DNA from: Actinomadura opuntiae
GTDB lineage: Bacteria; Actinomycetota; Actinomycetes; Streptosporangiales; Streptosporangiaceae
Assembly (NCBI RefSeq): GCF_030283205.1
Contig: NZ_JASNWF010000005.1
Coordinates: 248,001 to 312,000 of the forward strand
Direction: 5' to 3'
DNA: 64,000 nt
Below are positions 8,047 to 16,379 of this stretch, in pieces (the first letter of the stretch is position 1; each line of letters begins with the position of its first letter). Below the pieces are notes generated by a model. The model was given only the letters and a program-made list of their open reading frames with translations. It was not told the origin of the DNA and did no database searches. Position numbers and translations under genes: made by a program.

Positions 8047-8249
8047 GACACGGGCGCTGGCCAGGCATGTTCCGGGATCGGCGCTGCGGGCGGCGTCCGC
8101 GCTCGTCCGGGGCGCGACGGCGGCACCGGACGGCGGGCGGGACGGGACGGCGATCGGGGTGCACGGGCGGCGCGGCCGGACGGCGCACCGGGCGCGATTC
8201 CGGGATCAATGAATCGGGGTGCGGCGGCAACGGGCCGGTCGCCGCTCGG

Positions 8250-9482
8250 TCAGGAGGCGCTCGGGTATTGGCAGGCGGCGCGGCGCGCGGCCTGGTCGAC
8301 CGTCGCGGACCGCGGCGTCAGCGAGGCGCGGTCGCGCTTGCCGGGCAGTTTCAGCGAGGCGAGGGACGCCGCGCGGCCCGAGTCGCCGCCGCCGAGGCAG
8401 GCCACGGCCACGACGAGGACGGTGTCGCCGGCGTGGACGGGGGCGGGGAGCTTGTCGGGGCGCCAGGCGACCGACAGGGCGGGGTCGGAGTCCCCGGTCA
8501 GCCCGATCTGGTGCCACAGGCGCAGGTCCGGGCTGCCGGGGTCGGCGGCGTAGTACGCGGCGAACCCGGCGATCTGCACCTGCGGTCCCGACGCGCTGAG
8601 GACCACGCGCGGGTCGGGCGAAGGCGGCCCGACGGCCTTCAGCGAGATCCGCTTCGGCGCCGGGCGGGCGTCGGCGCAGGAGGCGGGGGCCAGTTGCGTG
8701 GGCGGATTGCCGTGCACCAGGGCCGACGGGACGACGTGGCCGTCGGGCAGGACGAACCAGCGGCTGTCGGGAATTCCCGCGGTCCGGTCGGTGACCTTCT
8801 GCCCTATGCAGAAACCCGTGAACCCGAGCACGCACCCGGCCGGATAAGTGGCCAATGGCGGATGGGCGAGAGCGGCCCCGGACCGGACGGGCACGCCATC
8901 ACCGTAGGCGGTGGCGGTGAACTTCGGATTCTTCGGCATTGACGGGCAGCCGGAGGATTCCTTTGCTTCACCTCCGCGCCAGGGACCGTTCAGGCCGACG
9001 ACGAGTAAACCGGCCACGAGAAGGCAGCCGGCCGTGATCGCGGCGATATTCCGCTTGGCCCGGCCCCCGGTCGCGACCGGGCCGATGACGACCGGGCGGA
9101 CGCGATGGGGAGCGGCCGGGCCTCCGTCCGGCAGGTCGGCCCGCATGATCTCCTGCGTGGCCAGGCTGCCGGCGCCCTCGTCCGGCGCGCCGGGCGGCGG
9201 CGCGTCGTCCATGGACTGCAGGGCGTCGTGGACTTCCTTCCACCGGTGCTCCCACGCCTCGGTGTCGCCGGAGCAGGCGCCCACGAAGGCCAGCGTGACC
9301 GCGAGGGTGGGGAGCCTGGCGCCGCTGGCGGCCTCCGACAGCGTCGACGCGCTGTAGCCCGCCAGTTGCGCCAGTTGCCGGTACGTCGGCTCGCCCGCGG
9401 CCGCCCGCAGTTCGCGGAGATCGTGCGCGAACGCCTCCAGGGGGCCGTCCGCCGGGTCCAGCGGGCGTTCACGACGCGCCAT
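8250..9482 (-). CDS. Membrane-tethered XRE-family HTH protein with extracytoplasmic domain
   Basis: 410 residues. Residues 15-75 are an XRE-like helix-turn-helix (YRQLAQLAGYSASTLSEAASG). One hydrophobic helix lies at about 145-165 (NIAAITAGCLLVAGLLVVGL). A 240-residue Cys-containing outer domain follows, with no family I can name. This layout (cytoplasmic DNA-binding head, one membrane span, secreted sensor) is frequent in actinomycetes and suggests a surface-sensing regulator. It lies upstream of three wall-active secreted proteins on the same strand, 300 nt from the nearest, so control of wall hydrolysis is a fair guess only. Confidence 0.82.
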   Translation of the reverse strand: MARRERPLDPADGPLEAFAHDLRELRAAAGEPTYRQLAQLAGYSASTLSEAASGARLPTLAVTLAFVGACSGDTEAWEHRWKEVHDALQSMDDAPPPGAPDEGAGSLATQEIMRADLPDGGPAAPHRVRPVVIGPVATGGRAKRNIAAITAGCLLVAGLLVVGLNGPWRGGEAKESSGCPSMPKNPKFTATAYGDGVPVRSGAALAHPPLATYPAGCVLGFTGFCIGQKVTDRTAGIPDSRWFVLPDGHVVPSALVHGNPPTQLAPASCADARPAPKRISLKAVGPPSPDPRVVLSASGPQVQIAGFAAYYAADPGSPDLRLWHQIGLTGDSDPALSVAWRPDKLPAPVHAGDTVLVVAVACLGGGDSGRAASLASLKLPGKRDRASLTPRSATVDQAARRAACQYPSAS

Positions 9483-9796
9483 GCGACCACCCGGCCGTTC
9501 TCACCCTCGCGGGCATCGCCCTTGCAAGTACCGCACTTGCGAGTTCACGCATGCGAGCGATAACGGTTGAGCGCCGTTCATTCGCCGATTCATCAGCCAT
9601 TGTGGGAGCCCGAGGTCTGGGTGCTTTCTGCGGACCGGAAACGTCCACCACCGGGGTGGCGGCATTACGTCAGCACACCGTGAACCTCCGCTCCATCATC
9701 GGTCACGCAGAGCGATTCGCCATAAAAGTAGAACCGGCGGCGCTGTTTGTCCAGACCGATGATCGTGCTGCGGGCGGCCCCGCGCGGGGCGGGCCG
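9483..9796. other. Intergenic region with a short inverted repeat and a terminator-like dyad
   Basis: No convincing gene in 314 bp. GCAAGT-ACCGC-ACTTGC (9524-9540) lies about 40 bp upstream of the XRE-membrane gene and may be its operator. GCCCCGCGCGGGGC (9777-9790) follows the stop of the leftward SRPBCC gene and could terminate it. The middle, 9560-9760, is lower in GC than the genes and shows nothing I can name. Confidence 0.4.
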
Positions 9797-10246
9797 TCAG
9801 GCGCCCAGCTCGGCGTCCAGCTTCGCCAGCTGCGCGTCGTAGATGGCGCGCAGGCCCTTCGGGGCGAAGGTGCGCTCGAAGAACCCGCCGACGCCGCCGG
9901 CGCCGTCCCAGGTCGTCCTGACCTGGACGCGCGCTCCGCCGCCCGCAGGCGAGACGGTCCAGGTCGTGACCATGGAGGAGTTGGCGTCCTTCTCCACCAG
10001 CGTGTCCGCGGCGGGGGCGCTCACCGAGAGCAGGCAGTCCCGGACGCGCTTGCTGGTGGCGGCCAGCTTCCAGTGCACCACCGTTCCGGCGCCCTGGCCG
10101 CCTTCGCGCACGTCGTACTCGCTGTAGTGCTCGGTCAGCATCCTGGAGCGCACGCCGGTGTAGTCCCCGAGTGCTTCGAGCACCCGTTCCGGGCTCGCGT
10201 TCAGCGTCTTCTCCGCAGTCGCCACGACTTGTCCCATGCCGCTCAT
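9797..10246 (-). CDS. SRPBCC (polyketide cyclase-like) family protein
   Basis: 149 residues of helix-grip fold. It begins MSGMGQVVATAEKTLNASPERVLEALGDY, has the central YDVREGGQGAGTVVHWK strand pair, and ends in a long amphipathic helix (LRAIYDAQLAKLDAELGA). Such proteins bind hydrophobic ligands, often as cyclases or lipid carriers. It sits 68 nt downstream of the KstD-like flavoprotein on the same strand, at the distal end of the cyp51 cluster, so a lipid or steroid ligand is plausible but unproven. Confidence 0.85.
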   Translation of the reverse strand: MSGMGQVVATAEKTLNASPERVLEALGDYTGVRSRMLTEHYSEYDVREGGQGAGTVVHWKLAATSKRVRDCLLSVSAPAADTLVEKDANSSMVTTWTVSPAGGGARVQVRTTWDGAGGVGGFFERTFAPKGLRAIYDAQLAKLDAELGA

Positions 10247-10314
10247 CTTGCCGCACCCTCCCCCGGGCCGCGGCGCGCCACCCCGCCGGCGCGCCGATGG
10301 CCCGGCGGCCGCGC

Positions 10315-11802
10315 CTAGCGGGAGGTGGCGCGGGCGCGCGTCGCGGCGGCGACGCCGGCGCGGCGGCCGAAGAAGGAGCCCTCGCCGAGCTGGGTGCCCG
10401 AGCAGTAGCCTGCGCCGTCCTGGGCGATGTTGGACGCGCACGCCCCGGCCGCGTAGAGGCCCGCGATGACCGACCCGTCGGGCCGCCGCACCTCGCCGTC
10501 GACCGTGGTGGCCATGCCGCCGAGCGTGAAGCCGGCGTACAGGGCGGTGCCGAGGGTGAGGTCGTAGACGCCCCACGGACCGTTGGTCTGCGGCGCCAGC
10601 CAGTCGGGGTGCTTGTGGAAATCGGGATCCTCGCCGCGTGCGGCGTGCTCGTTGTAGCGCGCCATGGTCCGGACGAGCGAGCCGGCGGGCAGGTCCAGGC
10701 CGGCCTCCATCTCCTCGATCGTCTCGTAGCCGTCCTTCAACGGCACCAGCGGCATCCGCTGCTCTTCCATGTGGTCGCTGTCGGCGATCAGGTACGCCGC
10801 CGCGCCCGGCTGCTTGAGCACGTAGTAGGACGTGCGCGCGTGGTAGCTGTCCTCGGCCACGAACCGCTCGCCGCGCCTGTTGACGATCAGCCCCTTCACC
10901 AGCGACGACGGCGGATAGAACGGCGCGGTGATGAACGGCTCGTCCATGTGCTCCAGCGCCGCGCCGGCCGACTGGCCGAGCCGGATGCCGAGCCCGTCGT
11001 CGTAGGTGCTGCCGAGGGTGAACAGCTTCTCGCCGAGGGCCGGGGTGTGGGCGGCGACCATGTCCGCGTTCATCACGAACCCGCCGGCCGCGATCACGAC
11101 TCCGGCGGCGGCGACCACGCCCGTCCGGTCGAAGTTGCGCCAGGCGACGCCGGCGACCGCGCCGTCCTCGCCGACCACCAGGTTGGTCGCGCCGGTCTCG
11201 TAGCGGACCTCGACCCCGGCCTCCTCGACCCGGTCGCGCAGCAGGTCCATCACGATCTTGGTGCCCTCGGTGTCGCCCGGCACCGGCACCTTGTGGCCGC
11301 GCGGCGCGGGCGGGATTCCGTCGCGGAACGGCCACACCTTCTCGTTGCCGGTGAACATCAGCCCCTCGGTGCCGGGCTGGATCACCGCCTTGCCCGGGAA
11401 GTAGGACCGCTCGAACGCGAAGCCCAGCGCCTCCAGCCAGTCGAAGTGCTCGACCGACCCCTCGCAGTAGGCCCGGATCTTCTCCTCGTCCGGGTCCTTC
11501 GTGCTCGCCATGAGGTAGCGCGCCATCGCCTCGGCCGTGTCGTCGTGGCCGGTGGCCTTCTGCACGGCGGTGCCGCCGCCGAGGTAGAAGTGGCCGCCCG
11601 ACATGCTCGACGTGCCGCCGTGCACGGCGGCGCGCTCCAGCAGCAGCACCCGCGCCCCGGAGCGCGCGGCCTCCAGCGCGGCGCAGCCGCCGGCGATGCC
11701 GAAGCCCACCACGACGACGTCGAACCGCTCGGCATCGGCGGGCAGGTCCGCGGCCGGGACCACCTGCGGGACGGCCGTTCCGGGAGAGGTATGTGCGTTC
11801 AT
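10315..11802 (-). CDS. FAD-dependent oxidoreductase of the 3-ketosteroid dehydrogenase / fumarate reductase flavoprotein family
   Basis: 495 residues from ATG 11802. The FAD-binding motif VVVVGFGIAGGCAALEAA is near residues 28-45, GGTSSMSGGHFYLGGGTA is the typical next block, and the C-terminal FAD loop reads GLYAAGACASNIAQDGAGYCSGTQLGEG. The family oxidises ring CH-CH bonds (KstD) or reduces enoates. The start codon abuts the left end of the TnpB element, so its native leader has been displaced. It is probably the continuation of the leftward operon that resumes at 13157. Confidence 0.87.
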   Translation of the reverse strand: MNAHTSPGTAVPQVVPAADLPADAERFDVVVVGFGIAGGCAALEAARSGARVLLLERAAVHGGTSSMSGGHFYLGGGTAVQKATGHDDTAEAMARYLMASTKDPDEEKIRAYCEGSVEHFDWLEALGFAFERSYFPGKAVIQPGTEGLMFTGNEKVWPFRDGIPPAPRGHKVPVPGDTEGTKIVMDLLRDRVEEAGVEVRYETGATNLVVGEDGAVAGVAWRNFDRTGVVAAAGVVIAAGGFVMNADMVAAHTPALGEKLFTLGSTYDDGLGIRLGQSAGAALEHMDEPFITAPFYPPSSLVKGLIVNRRGERFVAEDSYHARTSYYVLKQPGAAAYLIADSDHMEEQRMPLVPLKDGYETIEEMEAGLDLPAGSLVRTMARYNEHAARGEDPDFHKHPDWLAPQTNGPWGVYDLTLGTALYAGFTLGGMATTVDGEVRRPDGSVIAGLYAAGACASNIAQDGAGYCSGTQLGEGSFFGRRAGVAAATRARATSR

Positions 11803-13116
11803 CGGGGCCGCGGCGCGGAGACCCCCACCTTCAGGTGGGGACAAAACGCCGCTCCCTCCCTTCTCTTACATGGAACCCGTAGGGTGTGATTCATGGCGCG
11901 GGAGGTGAGGCGGGCGTTCCGATACCGCTTCTATCCCACTGACCAGCAGGTGGCAGAGTTGTCTCGCACGTTCGGCTGCGTCCGACTGGTGTACAACCGA
12001 GCGCTGGAGGAACGCACCCGCGCATGGCACCGCGAGCAGCGCCATGTCTCCTATGCGGAGACCTCCGCGATGCTCACCGCTTGGAAGCGCACAGTCGACT
12101 TGGCGTTCCTGGGCGAGGTGTCCTCGGTGCCGTTGCAGCAGGCGCTTCGGCATCTGCAGACGGCGTTCACCAACTACTTCGCCAAACGCGCCTCCTATCC
12201 GCGTTTCAAATCGGGGAAGAAGTCCCGAGCTTCGGCGGAGTACACCCGTTCGGCGTTCCGATGGCGCGACGGGCGGTTGACGCTGGCGAAGATGGCCGAG
12301 CCACTGGACATCGTCTGGTCGAGGCCGCTCCCGGAGGGGGCCGTGCCGTCCACGGTCACTGTCTCCCGCGATGGCGCGGGCCGGTGGTTCGTGTCCTTGC
12401 TGTGCGAGGACGCCATCGGACGCCTCGCCCCTGTCAACCGTGCCGTGGGGGTCGATGCCGGGATCTCGTCGCTGGTCACGCTGTCGACCGGGGAAAAGGT
12501 CAGCAATCCCCGACACGAGCGCCGGGATCGGGAACGCCTCGCCAGGGCCCAGAAAGACCTGGCCCGCAAGGCCAAGGGCTCGAAGAATCGCGCCAAGGCC
12601 CGCCGCAGACTCGCGCGAATCCACGCGCGGATCACCGACCGTCGGCGGGACTTCCTGCACAAGTTGACGTCTCGGCTCGTCCGCGAGAACCAAGTGGTCG
12701 TGATCGAGGACCTGAACGTCGCAGGCATGGTCCGCAACCACTCGCTGGCCCGCGCGATCTCGGATGCGGCGTGGCGGGAGTTGCGGACGATGCTGGAGTA
12801 CAAGGCCGACTGGTACGGCCGCGAACTCGTCGTGATCGACCGATGGTTCCCCTCCTCCAAGATGTGCTCGCACTGCCGGACCGTCACTGAGACGATGCCC
12901 CTCAATGTGAGGGAATGGCGGTGCAGGTGCGGTGTGGTCCACGACCGCGACGTCAATGCAGCCCGTAACGTCATGGCCGCCGGGCTGGCGGTATCGGCCT
13001 GTGGAGCCGACGTAGGACCCGAACGGCGAAAGCCCGGCGGGCAGACGGCAATGAAGCAGGAAACCCGACCCGCGAGGGTCGGAATCCCCCGCGTCCAAGC
13101 GGATGGAGGAGGTCAA
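11803..13116 (+). mobile_element. Solo TnpB element (IS200/IS605-like, no tnpA)
   Basis: About 1.3 kb. The left end begins near 11803, just after TTCAT, and carries a perfect subterminal palindrome CCCCACCT-TC-AGGTGGGG (11823-11840). tnpB starts at 11893. The right end has a CCGACCC-GCGA-GGGTCGG hairpin (13065-13082), a second small stem (CCGC/GCGG, 13089-13102) and finishes ...GGAGGAGGTCAA at 13116. No Y1 transposase is present, so it would need TnpA in trans. The ends are inferred from hairpins and from the family's usual tail, not from a target duplication, which this family does not make. Confidence 0.72.
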
Positions 13117-13179
13117 CGGTCCCTGTCTCGAATCTCTGCGTCCGGGGGCGCCGGGTTCACTTGTGCGGGATCTGGTTGA
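11893..13179 (+). CDS. tnpB: TnpB RNA-guided endonuclease
   Basis: 428 residues starting MAREVRRAFRYRFYPTDQQ, a canonical TnpB N-terminus. RuvC catalytic residues appear intact: D in GVDAGISSL, E in VVVIEDLNVAGM and D in HDRDVNAARN. The zinc finger CSHC...CRC lies between the last two. TnpB cuts DNA next to a short TAM under guidance of an RNA from the element's right end. The usual C-terminus is near the hairpin zone, but here the frame stays open through the whole right end and stops 63 nt outside the element, adding about 20 residues from host DNA. Confidence 0.93.
   Translation: MAREVRRAFRYRFYPTDQQVAELSRTFGCVRLVYNRALEERTRAWHREQRHVSYAETSAMLTAWKRTVDLAFLGEVSSVPLQQALRHLQTAFTNYFAKRASYPRFKSGKKSRASAEYTRSAFRWRDGRLTLAKMAEPLDIVWSRPLPEGAVPSTVTVSRDGAGRWFVSLLCEDAIGRLAPVNRAVGVDAGISSLVTLSTGEKVSNPRHERRDRERLARAQKDLARKAKGSKNRAKARRRLARIHARITDRRRDFLHKLTSRLVRENQVVVIEDLNVAGMVRNHSLARAISDAAWRELRTMLEYKADWYGRELVVIDRWFPSSKMCSHCRTVTETMPLNVREWRCRCGVVHDRDVNAARNVMAAGLAVSACGADVGPERRKPGGQTAMKQETRPARVGIPRVQADGGGQRSLSRISASGGAGFTCAGSG
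13000..13136 (+). ncRNA. Putative omega-RNA (reRNA) of the TnpB element
   Basis: The 3' part of tnpB and the right end contain the expected scaffold features: the GGGTCGG hairpin at 13065-13082, a GCGG stem at 13089-13102 and the terminal GGTCAA at 13111-13116. In characterised TnpB systems the sequence just beyond this boundary is the guide, which would be CGGTCCCTGTCTCGAATCTC at 13117-13136. The 5' limit is arbitrary. Confidence 0.5.
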
Positions 13180-13891
13180 CGGTGCCGCCGTCGATGACGA
13201 ACTCCGTCCCGGTGGCGTAGGACGACTCGTCGCTGGCGAGGAAGACCACGAACGACGCGACGTCCTCCGGCAGGCCGGGCCGCCCGAGCGGGACTGGGAT
13301 CATGTCGTCGGGGATGCCCTCGGTGAGCGGCGTGCGGATCAGGCCCGGGTGCAGCGAGTTGACCCGGACGCCGTGCTGCGCGAGCTCCATGGCGACCGAC
13401 TTGGTCAGGCCGCGCAGCCCCCATTTGGAGGCCACGTAGCCGTGCGCCCAGGACGTGCCGCGCAGCCCCTCGATGGACGAGGTGTTGATGATCGACCCGC
13501 CGCCGGCCGCGATCAGCGCGTCGGTGGCCGCGCGGATCCCGAGGAACGGGCCGGTCAGGTTGATGTCGATGATCTTCTGCCATTTCTCCAGCGAGAACCG
13601 GTTGATCGACGCGCCGTTGGCGATGCCCGCGTTGTTGAACAGCACGTTCAGGCCGCCGAACTCGCGGACGGTGGTCTCGACGGCGGCCGTCCAGTCCTCC
13701 GGGCTGGTCACGTCGAGGTGCACGTAGCGGGCCGCGTCGCCCAGCTCGTCGGCGACGGCCTTGCCCTCCTCGTCGAGGAGGTCGCCGAGCACGACCTTCG
13801 CGCCCTCGGCCGCCAGCGCCCGGGCGCTCGCCGCGCCGATGCCGCGCGCGCCCCCGCTGATCAGGGCGATCTTCCCGTCCACACGTCCCAT
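13157..13891 (-). CDS. SDR family oxidoreductase (3-alpha-hydroxysteroid dehydrogenase-like)
   Basis: 244 residues from ATG 13891 (MGRVDGKIALISGGARGIGAA). Classical SDR: the GGARGIG cofactor motif, D64-type acidic turn, NNAG, catalytic S in NTSSIEG, Y-V-A-S-K, and the C-terminal SSYATGTEFVIDGG strand. The sequence resembles actinobacterial 3-alpha/20-beta hydroxysteroid dehydrogenases. It is the last gene before the TnpB insertion and its stop overlaps the tnpB 3' end on the other strand by about 23 bp. Confidence 0.9.
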   Translation of the reverse strand: MGRVDGKIALISGGARGIGAASARALAAEGAKVVLGDLLDEEGKAVADELGDAARYVHLDVTSPEDWTAAVETTVREFGGLNVLFNNAGIANGASINRFSLEKWQKIIDINLTGPFLGIRAATDALIAAGGGSIINTSSIEGLRGTSWAHGYVASKWGLRGLTKSVAMELAQHGVRVNSLHPGLIRTPLTEGIPDDMIPVPLGRPGLPEDVASFVVFLASDESSYATGTEFVIDGGTVNQIPHK

Positions 13892-13917
13892 CTCGATGTC
13901 CTCCTGTCGTCGGGGTG

Positions 13918-15003
13918 CTAGCCGGCCAGGGCGGTCGCGAAGACGCCGCGGGCGGTGTTGAAGGGCAGGTCGAGCGGGGTCCGCAGGCCCGGCGGGGCCG
14001 CGACGACGTCGGGGATCGCGTTGACGATGCGGCCCGCGCCCGCGGCGATCGCCGCGTAGTTGTGGTCGCCCTTCGCGCTGGTCGGGCAGACGTCGACGCG
14101 GTAGGAGGGCTCGCCGGTGATCTCCAGCCGGTAGGAGCCGCCGTCCTGCGCGGGCTGCGGCCAGTCGGGGCGCAGGTCGCCGCGCAGCCGGGTCGTGTGG
14201 TCGATGACCAGCACCTCTTTGCCCCGGGCGACGCCGCAGATCTTCAGCCGCATCGCCGCCACGCCGCCCGCGGGGATGTGCCCGGCGGCGACGTCGAACG
14301 CCTCCGGCGCCGGCTCCCGCTCGTACCACTCGGTGATGTCGTCGAGCTCGAAGCCGAACCCGCGCGCCATCATCCGCAGGCTGACGCCCCAGGACGCCGC
14401 GAGGATCCCCGGCTTGAACATCCGCGGCAGGTCGTCGAGCGGGCGTCCGAAGCCCATGAAGTCGAACATGACCGGGCCGCCGTCGTAGGTCGCGTAGTCG
14501 GCGATCTCGGAGCAGACCACCCGCTCGACCCGCTGGCACGTGCTGGCGATCGCGAAGGGCAGCAGGTCGTTGACCCAGCCGGGGTCGACGCCGGTGACGA
14601 ACAGGCTCGTCCCGCCGGTGCGGCAGGCGTCCTCGACGGGGTCGATCATCCGGTCCGGCAGCAGCCCCCAGGGGTAGATCAGCGGCACCGGCGAGGACGC
14701 GACGACGTTGCTGCCCGAGGCGAGGATCGTCCCGATGTCGGCGAGCGCCTCGAACAGCCGGGTCTCCCCGAGCGCGCAGTAGACCGTGCAGTCGGGCCGC
14801 GCCTCCAGCGCCGCGTCCAGGTCGGCGGTGGCCGCCACGCCGGTGACCGTGCCGAGGCCGGCGAGCTCGCCCGCGTCCCGCCCGACCTTGTCCGGGTTCG
14901 ACACGACGAGGCCGGCCAGCTCGAAGCGGGGATCCTCGATCAGCTGGGACAGCGCGATGCGGCCGACGTTGCCGGTCGCGACGTGCAGGACGCGGATGGC
15001 CAT
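13918..15003 (-). CDS. DapB-like NAD(P)-binding dehydrogenase
   Basis: 361 residues starting MAIRVLHVATGNVGRIALSQL, with the ATGNVG dinucleotide-binding loop of dihydrodipicolinate-reductase N-terminal domains. The rest matches the long actinobacterial homologues found in lipid-catabolic clusters rather than true DapB (about 250 residues). These are often labelled 2,4-diaminopentanoate-dehydrogenase-like. The exact reaction is unknown. It is 26 nt upstream of the SDR on the same strand, so the two are cotranscribed. Confidence 0.82.
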   Translation of the reverse strand: MAIRVLHVATGNVGRIALSQLIEDPRFELAGLVVSNPDKVGRDAGELAGLGTVTGVAATADLDAALEARPDCTVYCALGETRLFEALADIGTILASGSNVVASSPVPLIYPWGLLPDRMIDPVEDACRTGGTSLFVTGVDPGWVNDLLPFAIASTCQRVERVVCSEIADYATYDGGPVMFDFMGFGRPLDDLPRMFKPGILAASWGVSLRMMARGFGFELDDITEWYEREPAPEAFDVAAGHIPAGGVAAMRLKICGVARGKEVLVIDHTTRLRGDLRPDWPQPAQDGGSYRLEITGEPSYRVDVCPTSAKGDHNYAAIAAGAGRIVNAIPDVVAAPPGLRTPLDLPFNTARGVFATALAG

Positions 15004-15041
15004 GGTGCTCCTCGGGGGGTGGGGGGTGCCGGCGGGCGCGG

Positions 15042-15476
15042 TCAGTCGCTCGTCTCGGCGGCGCGGGCGGCGCGGGCGGCGCGGGCGGCGGCGCGCGCCG
15101 CCTTGGCGATCGTCTCCTCGACGATGGAGTTGAGCCGCGCGCCGTTCGGCCAGCCCGCGTAGTGGCAGAGGAACACCACGATCTCGCGCAGCGCGTCGTC
15201 GTCGAACTCGCCGGCGGCGTACGCGGCGGGCACCTGGATGCCGAGCACGTCGGCGGCGCCCTGCCCGGCGAGCAGGCCGATGAGCAGCAGGCGGCGGTCG
15301 CGGTCGGACAGGCCGGGCCGCTGCCAGACGTCGCCGAACAGGTGGTCGGCGGTGTAGCGGAAGAAGTCGCCGGTCCCGTCGGTCATGTCGAAGCCGTAGA
15401 CCTGCTCCATCTTGCGCAGGCCGCGGGCCCGCAGCTCGGGGAGGTCGTCGAACTTGCCGGCCTTGTCGTCGGTCAT
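15042..15476 (-). CDS. Carboxymuconolactone decarboxylase family protein
   Basis: 144 residues. DRDRRLLLIGLLAGQG and ALREIVVFLCHYAGWPNGARL are the CMD helices with the conserved Cys-His region. It ends in an Ala-Arg-rich tail (AARAAARAARAARAA) encoded by a GCG-rich repeat. The gene starts inside the 3' end of the preceding HIBADH-like gene (ATGA overlap at 15473-15476), so it is translationally coupled. As I recall, the M. tuberculosis cyp51 locus also ends with a CMD gene (Rv0771). Confidence 0.88.
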   Translation of the reverse strand: MTDDKAGKFDDLPELRARGLRKMEQVYGFDMTDGTGDFFRYTADHLFGDVWQRPGLSDRDRRLLLIGLLAGQGAADVLGIQVPAAYAAGEFDDDALREIVVFLCHYAGWPNGARLNSIVEETIAKAARAAARAARAARAAETSD

Positions 15477-16345
15477 GCCTGCTCCTCGGAGAAGCCCAGC
15501 CCGGGCGCGAGCCGTTCGCGCGCGATCCTGGCCAGCGGGACGTCGACGCCGAGCTCGTCGGCCAGCGCGACCGCGAAGTCGAGGTCCTTCTCGGCGAGCT
15601 GCCGGAGGTGGCCGAACGTGGTGTACCAGAACGAGCCCGGTTCCAGCTCGGCGGTCGTGTCCCGGTACATGATCGCTCCGGGTCCGCCGGTGAGCGCGTC
15701 GGTGTGCCGGACGACCTCGCCCAGCGCGACGATGTCGAGCCCGGCCGCCTCGGCGAGCCGCTGCGCCTCGGTCGCCGCGGTGAACGCGACGTAGTGCATC
15801 AGGTTGCGGGCGAGCTTGAACCGGGTGCCCGCGCCGATCGGCCCGGCGTGCACGACCTTCTTCGCCAGGACGTCCAGCACCGGACGCACCGCCGCGAACG
15901 CCTCCTCCGAGCCGCCGACCATGACGGCCAGCTCGCCGGTGCCCGCGCCCATCGCGCCGCCGGAGACCGGCGCGTCGACCAGCCGGACGCCGCGCCGCGC
16001 CGCGAGCTCTTCGAGTTCGGCGGGCGTCTCTGGCGCCACGGTGGAGTGGACGGCCACGGTGAGCCCCTCGCCCACGCCGTCGGCGGCCAGCACCTCGTCG
16101 AGCACCGAGCGGACCTGCCGGTCGTTGTTGACCATGACGCACAGCACGTCGCTGCCGGCCGCGAGGGCGCCGACGCCGCCGGCCGCCTTCGCACCGGCCG
16201 CGACCAGCTCCTCGACCGGCGCGGTGGCCAGGTCGAACACGCCGAGCGCGAGCCCGGCCTCCGCCTGCTGCGCGGCGAGCCGGGTCGCCATCGGCTTGCC
16301 GATGTCGCCGAGCCCGACGAATCCGACGCGGACGATGCCGCTCAT
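15473..16345 (-). CDS. NAD(P)-dependent 3-hydroxyisobutyrate dehydrogenase-like oxidoreductase
   Basis: 290 residues. RVGFVGLGDIGKPMATRLA is the GxGxxG Rossmann motif. APVSGGAMGAGTGELAVMVGG is the substrate-binding signature of beta-hydroxyacid dehydrogenases, and K at about 178 in AGTRFKLARNLMHY is the catalytic Lys. It oxidises a beta-hydroxyacid or related alcohol with NAD(P). It is coupled to the CMD gene by a 4-nt overlap and lies 34 nt after an SDR. The same order occurs in the mycobacterial cyp51 locus as I remember it (Rv0769-Rv0770-Rv0771). Confidence 0.9.
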   Translation of the reverse strand: MSGIVRVGFVGLGDIGKPMATRLAAQQAEAGLALGVFDLATAPVEELVAAGAKAAGGVGALAAGSDVLCVMVNNDRQVRSVLDEVLAADGVGEGLTVAVHSTVAPETPAELEELAARRGVRLVDAPVSGGAMGAGTGELAVMVGGSEEAFAAVRPVLDVLAKKVVHAGPIGAGTRFKLARNLMHYVAFTAATEAQRLAEAAGLDIVALGEVVRHTDALTGGPGAIMYRDTTAELEPGSFWYTTFGHLRQLAEKDLDFAVALADELGVDVPLARIARERLAPGLGFSEEQA

Positions 16346-16379
16346 CTCGCCCTCCCTCTCCCGTCCGTCCCGTCCGCGC

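Noticed and set aside
7952..8249. ydaO-type (c-di-AMP) riboswitch before the wall peptidase
   Set aside because: The conserved GGGGGACCCA and GGGUGAAUC-like boxes are absent. Only a nested stem is visible, so it is listed as an unassigned leader element.
15042..15100. Ala-Arg-rich tail of the CMD protein as a functional nucleic-acid-binding tail
   Set aside because: It is coded by a GCG-rich simple repeat and is more likely slippage-derived low complexity.
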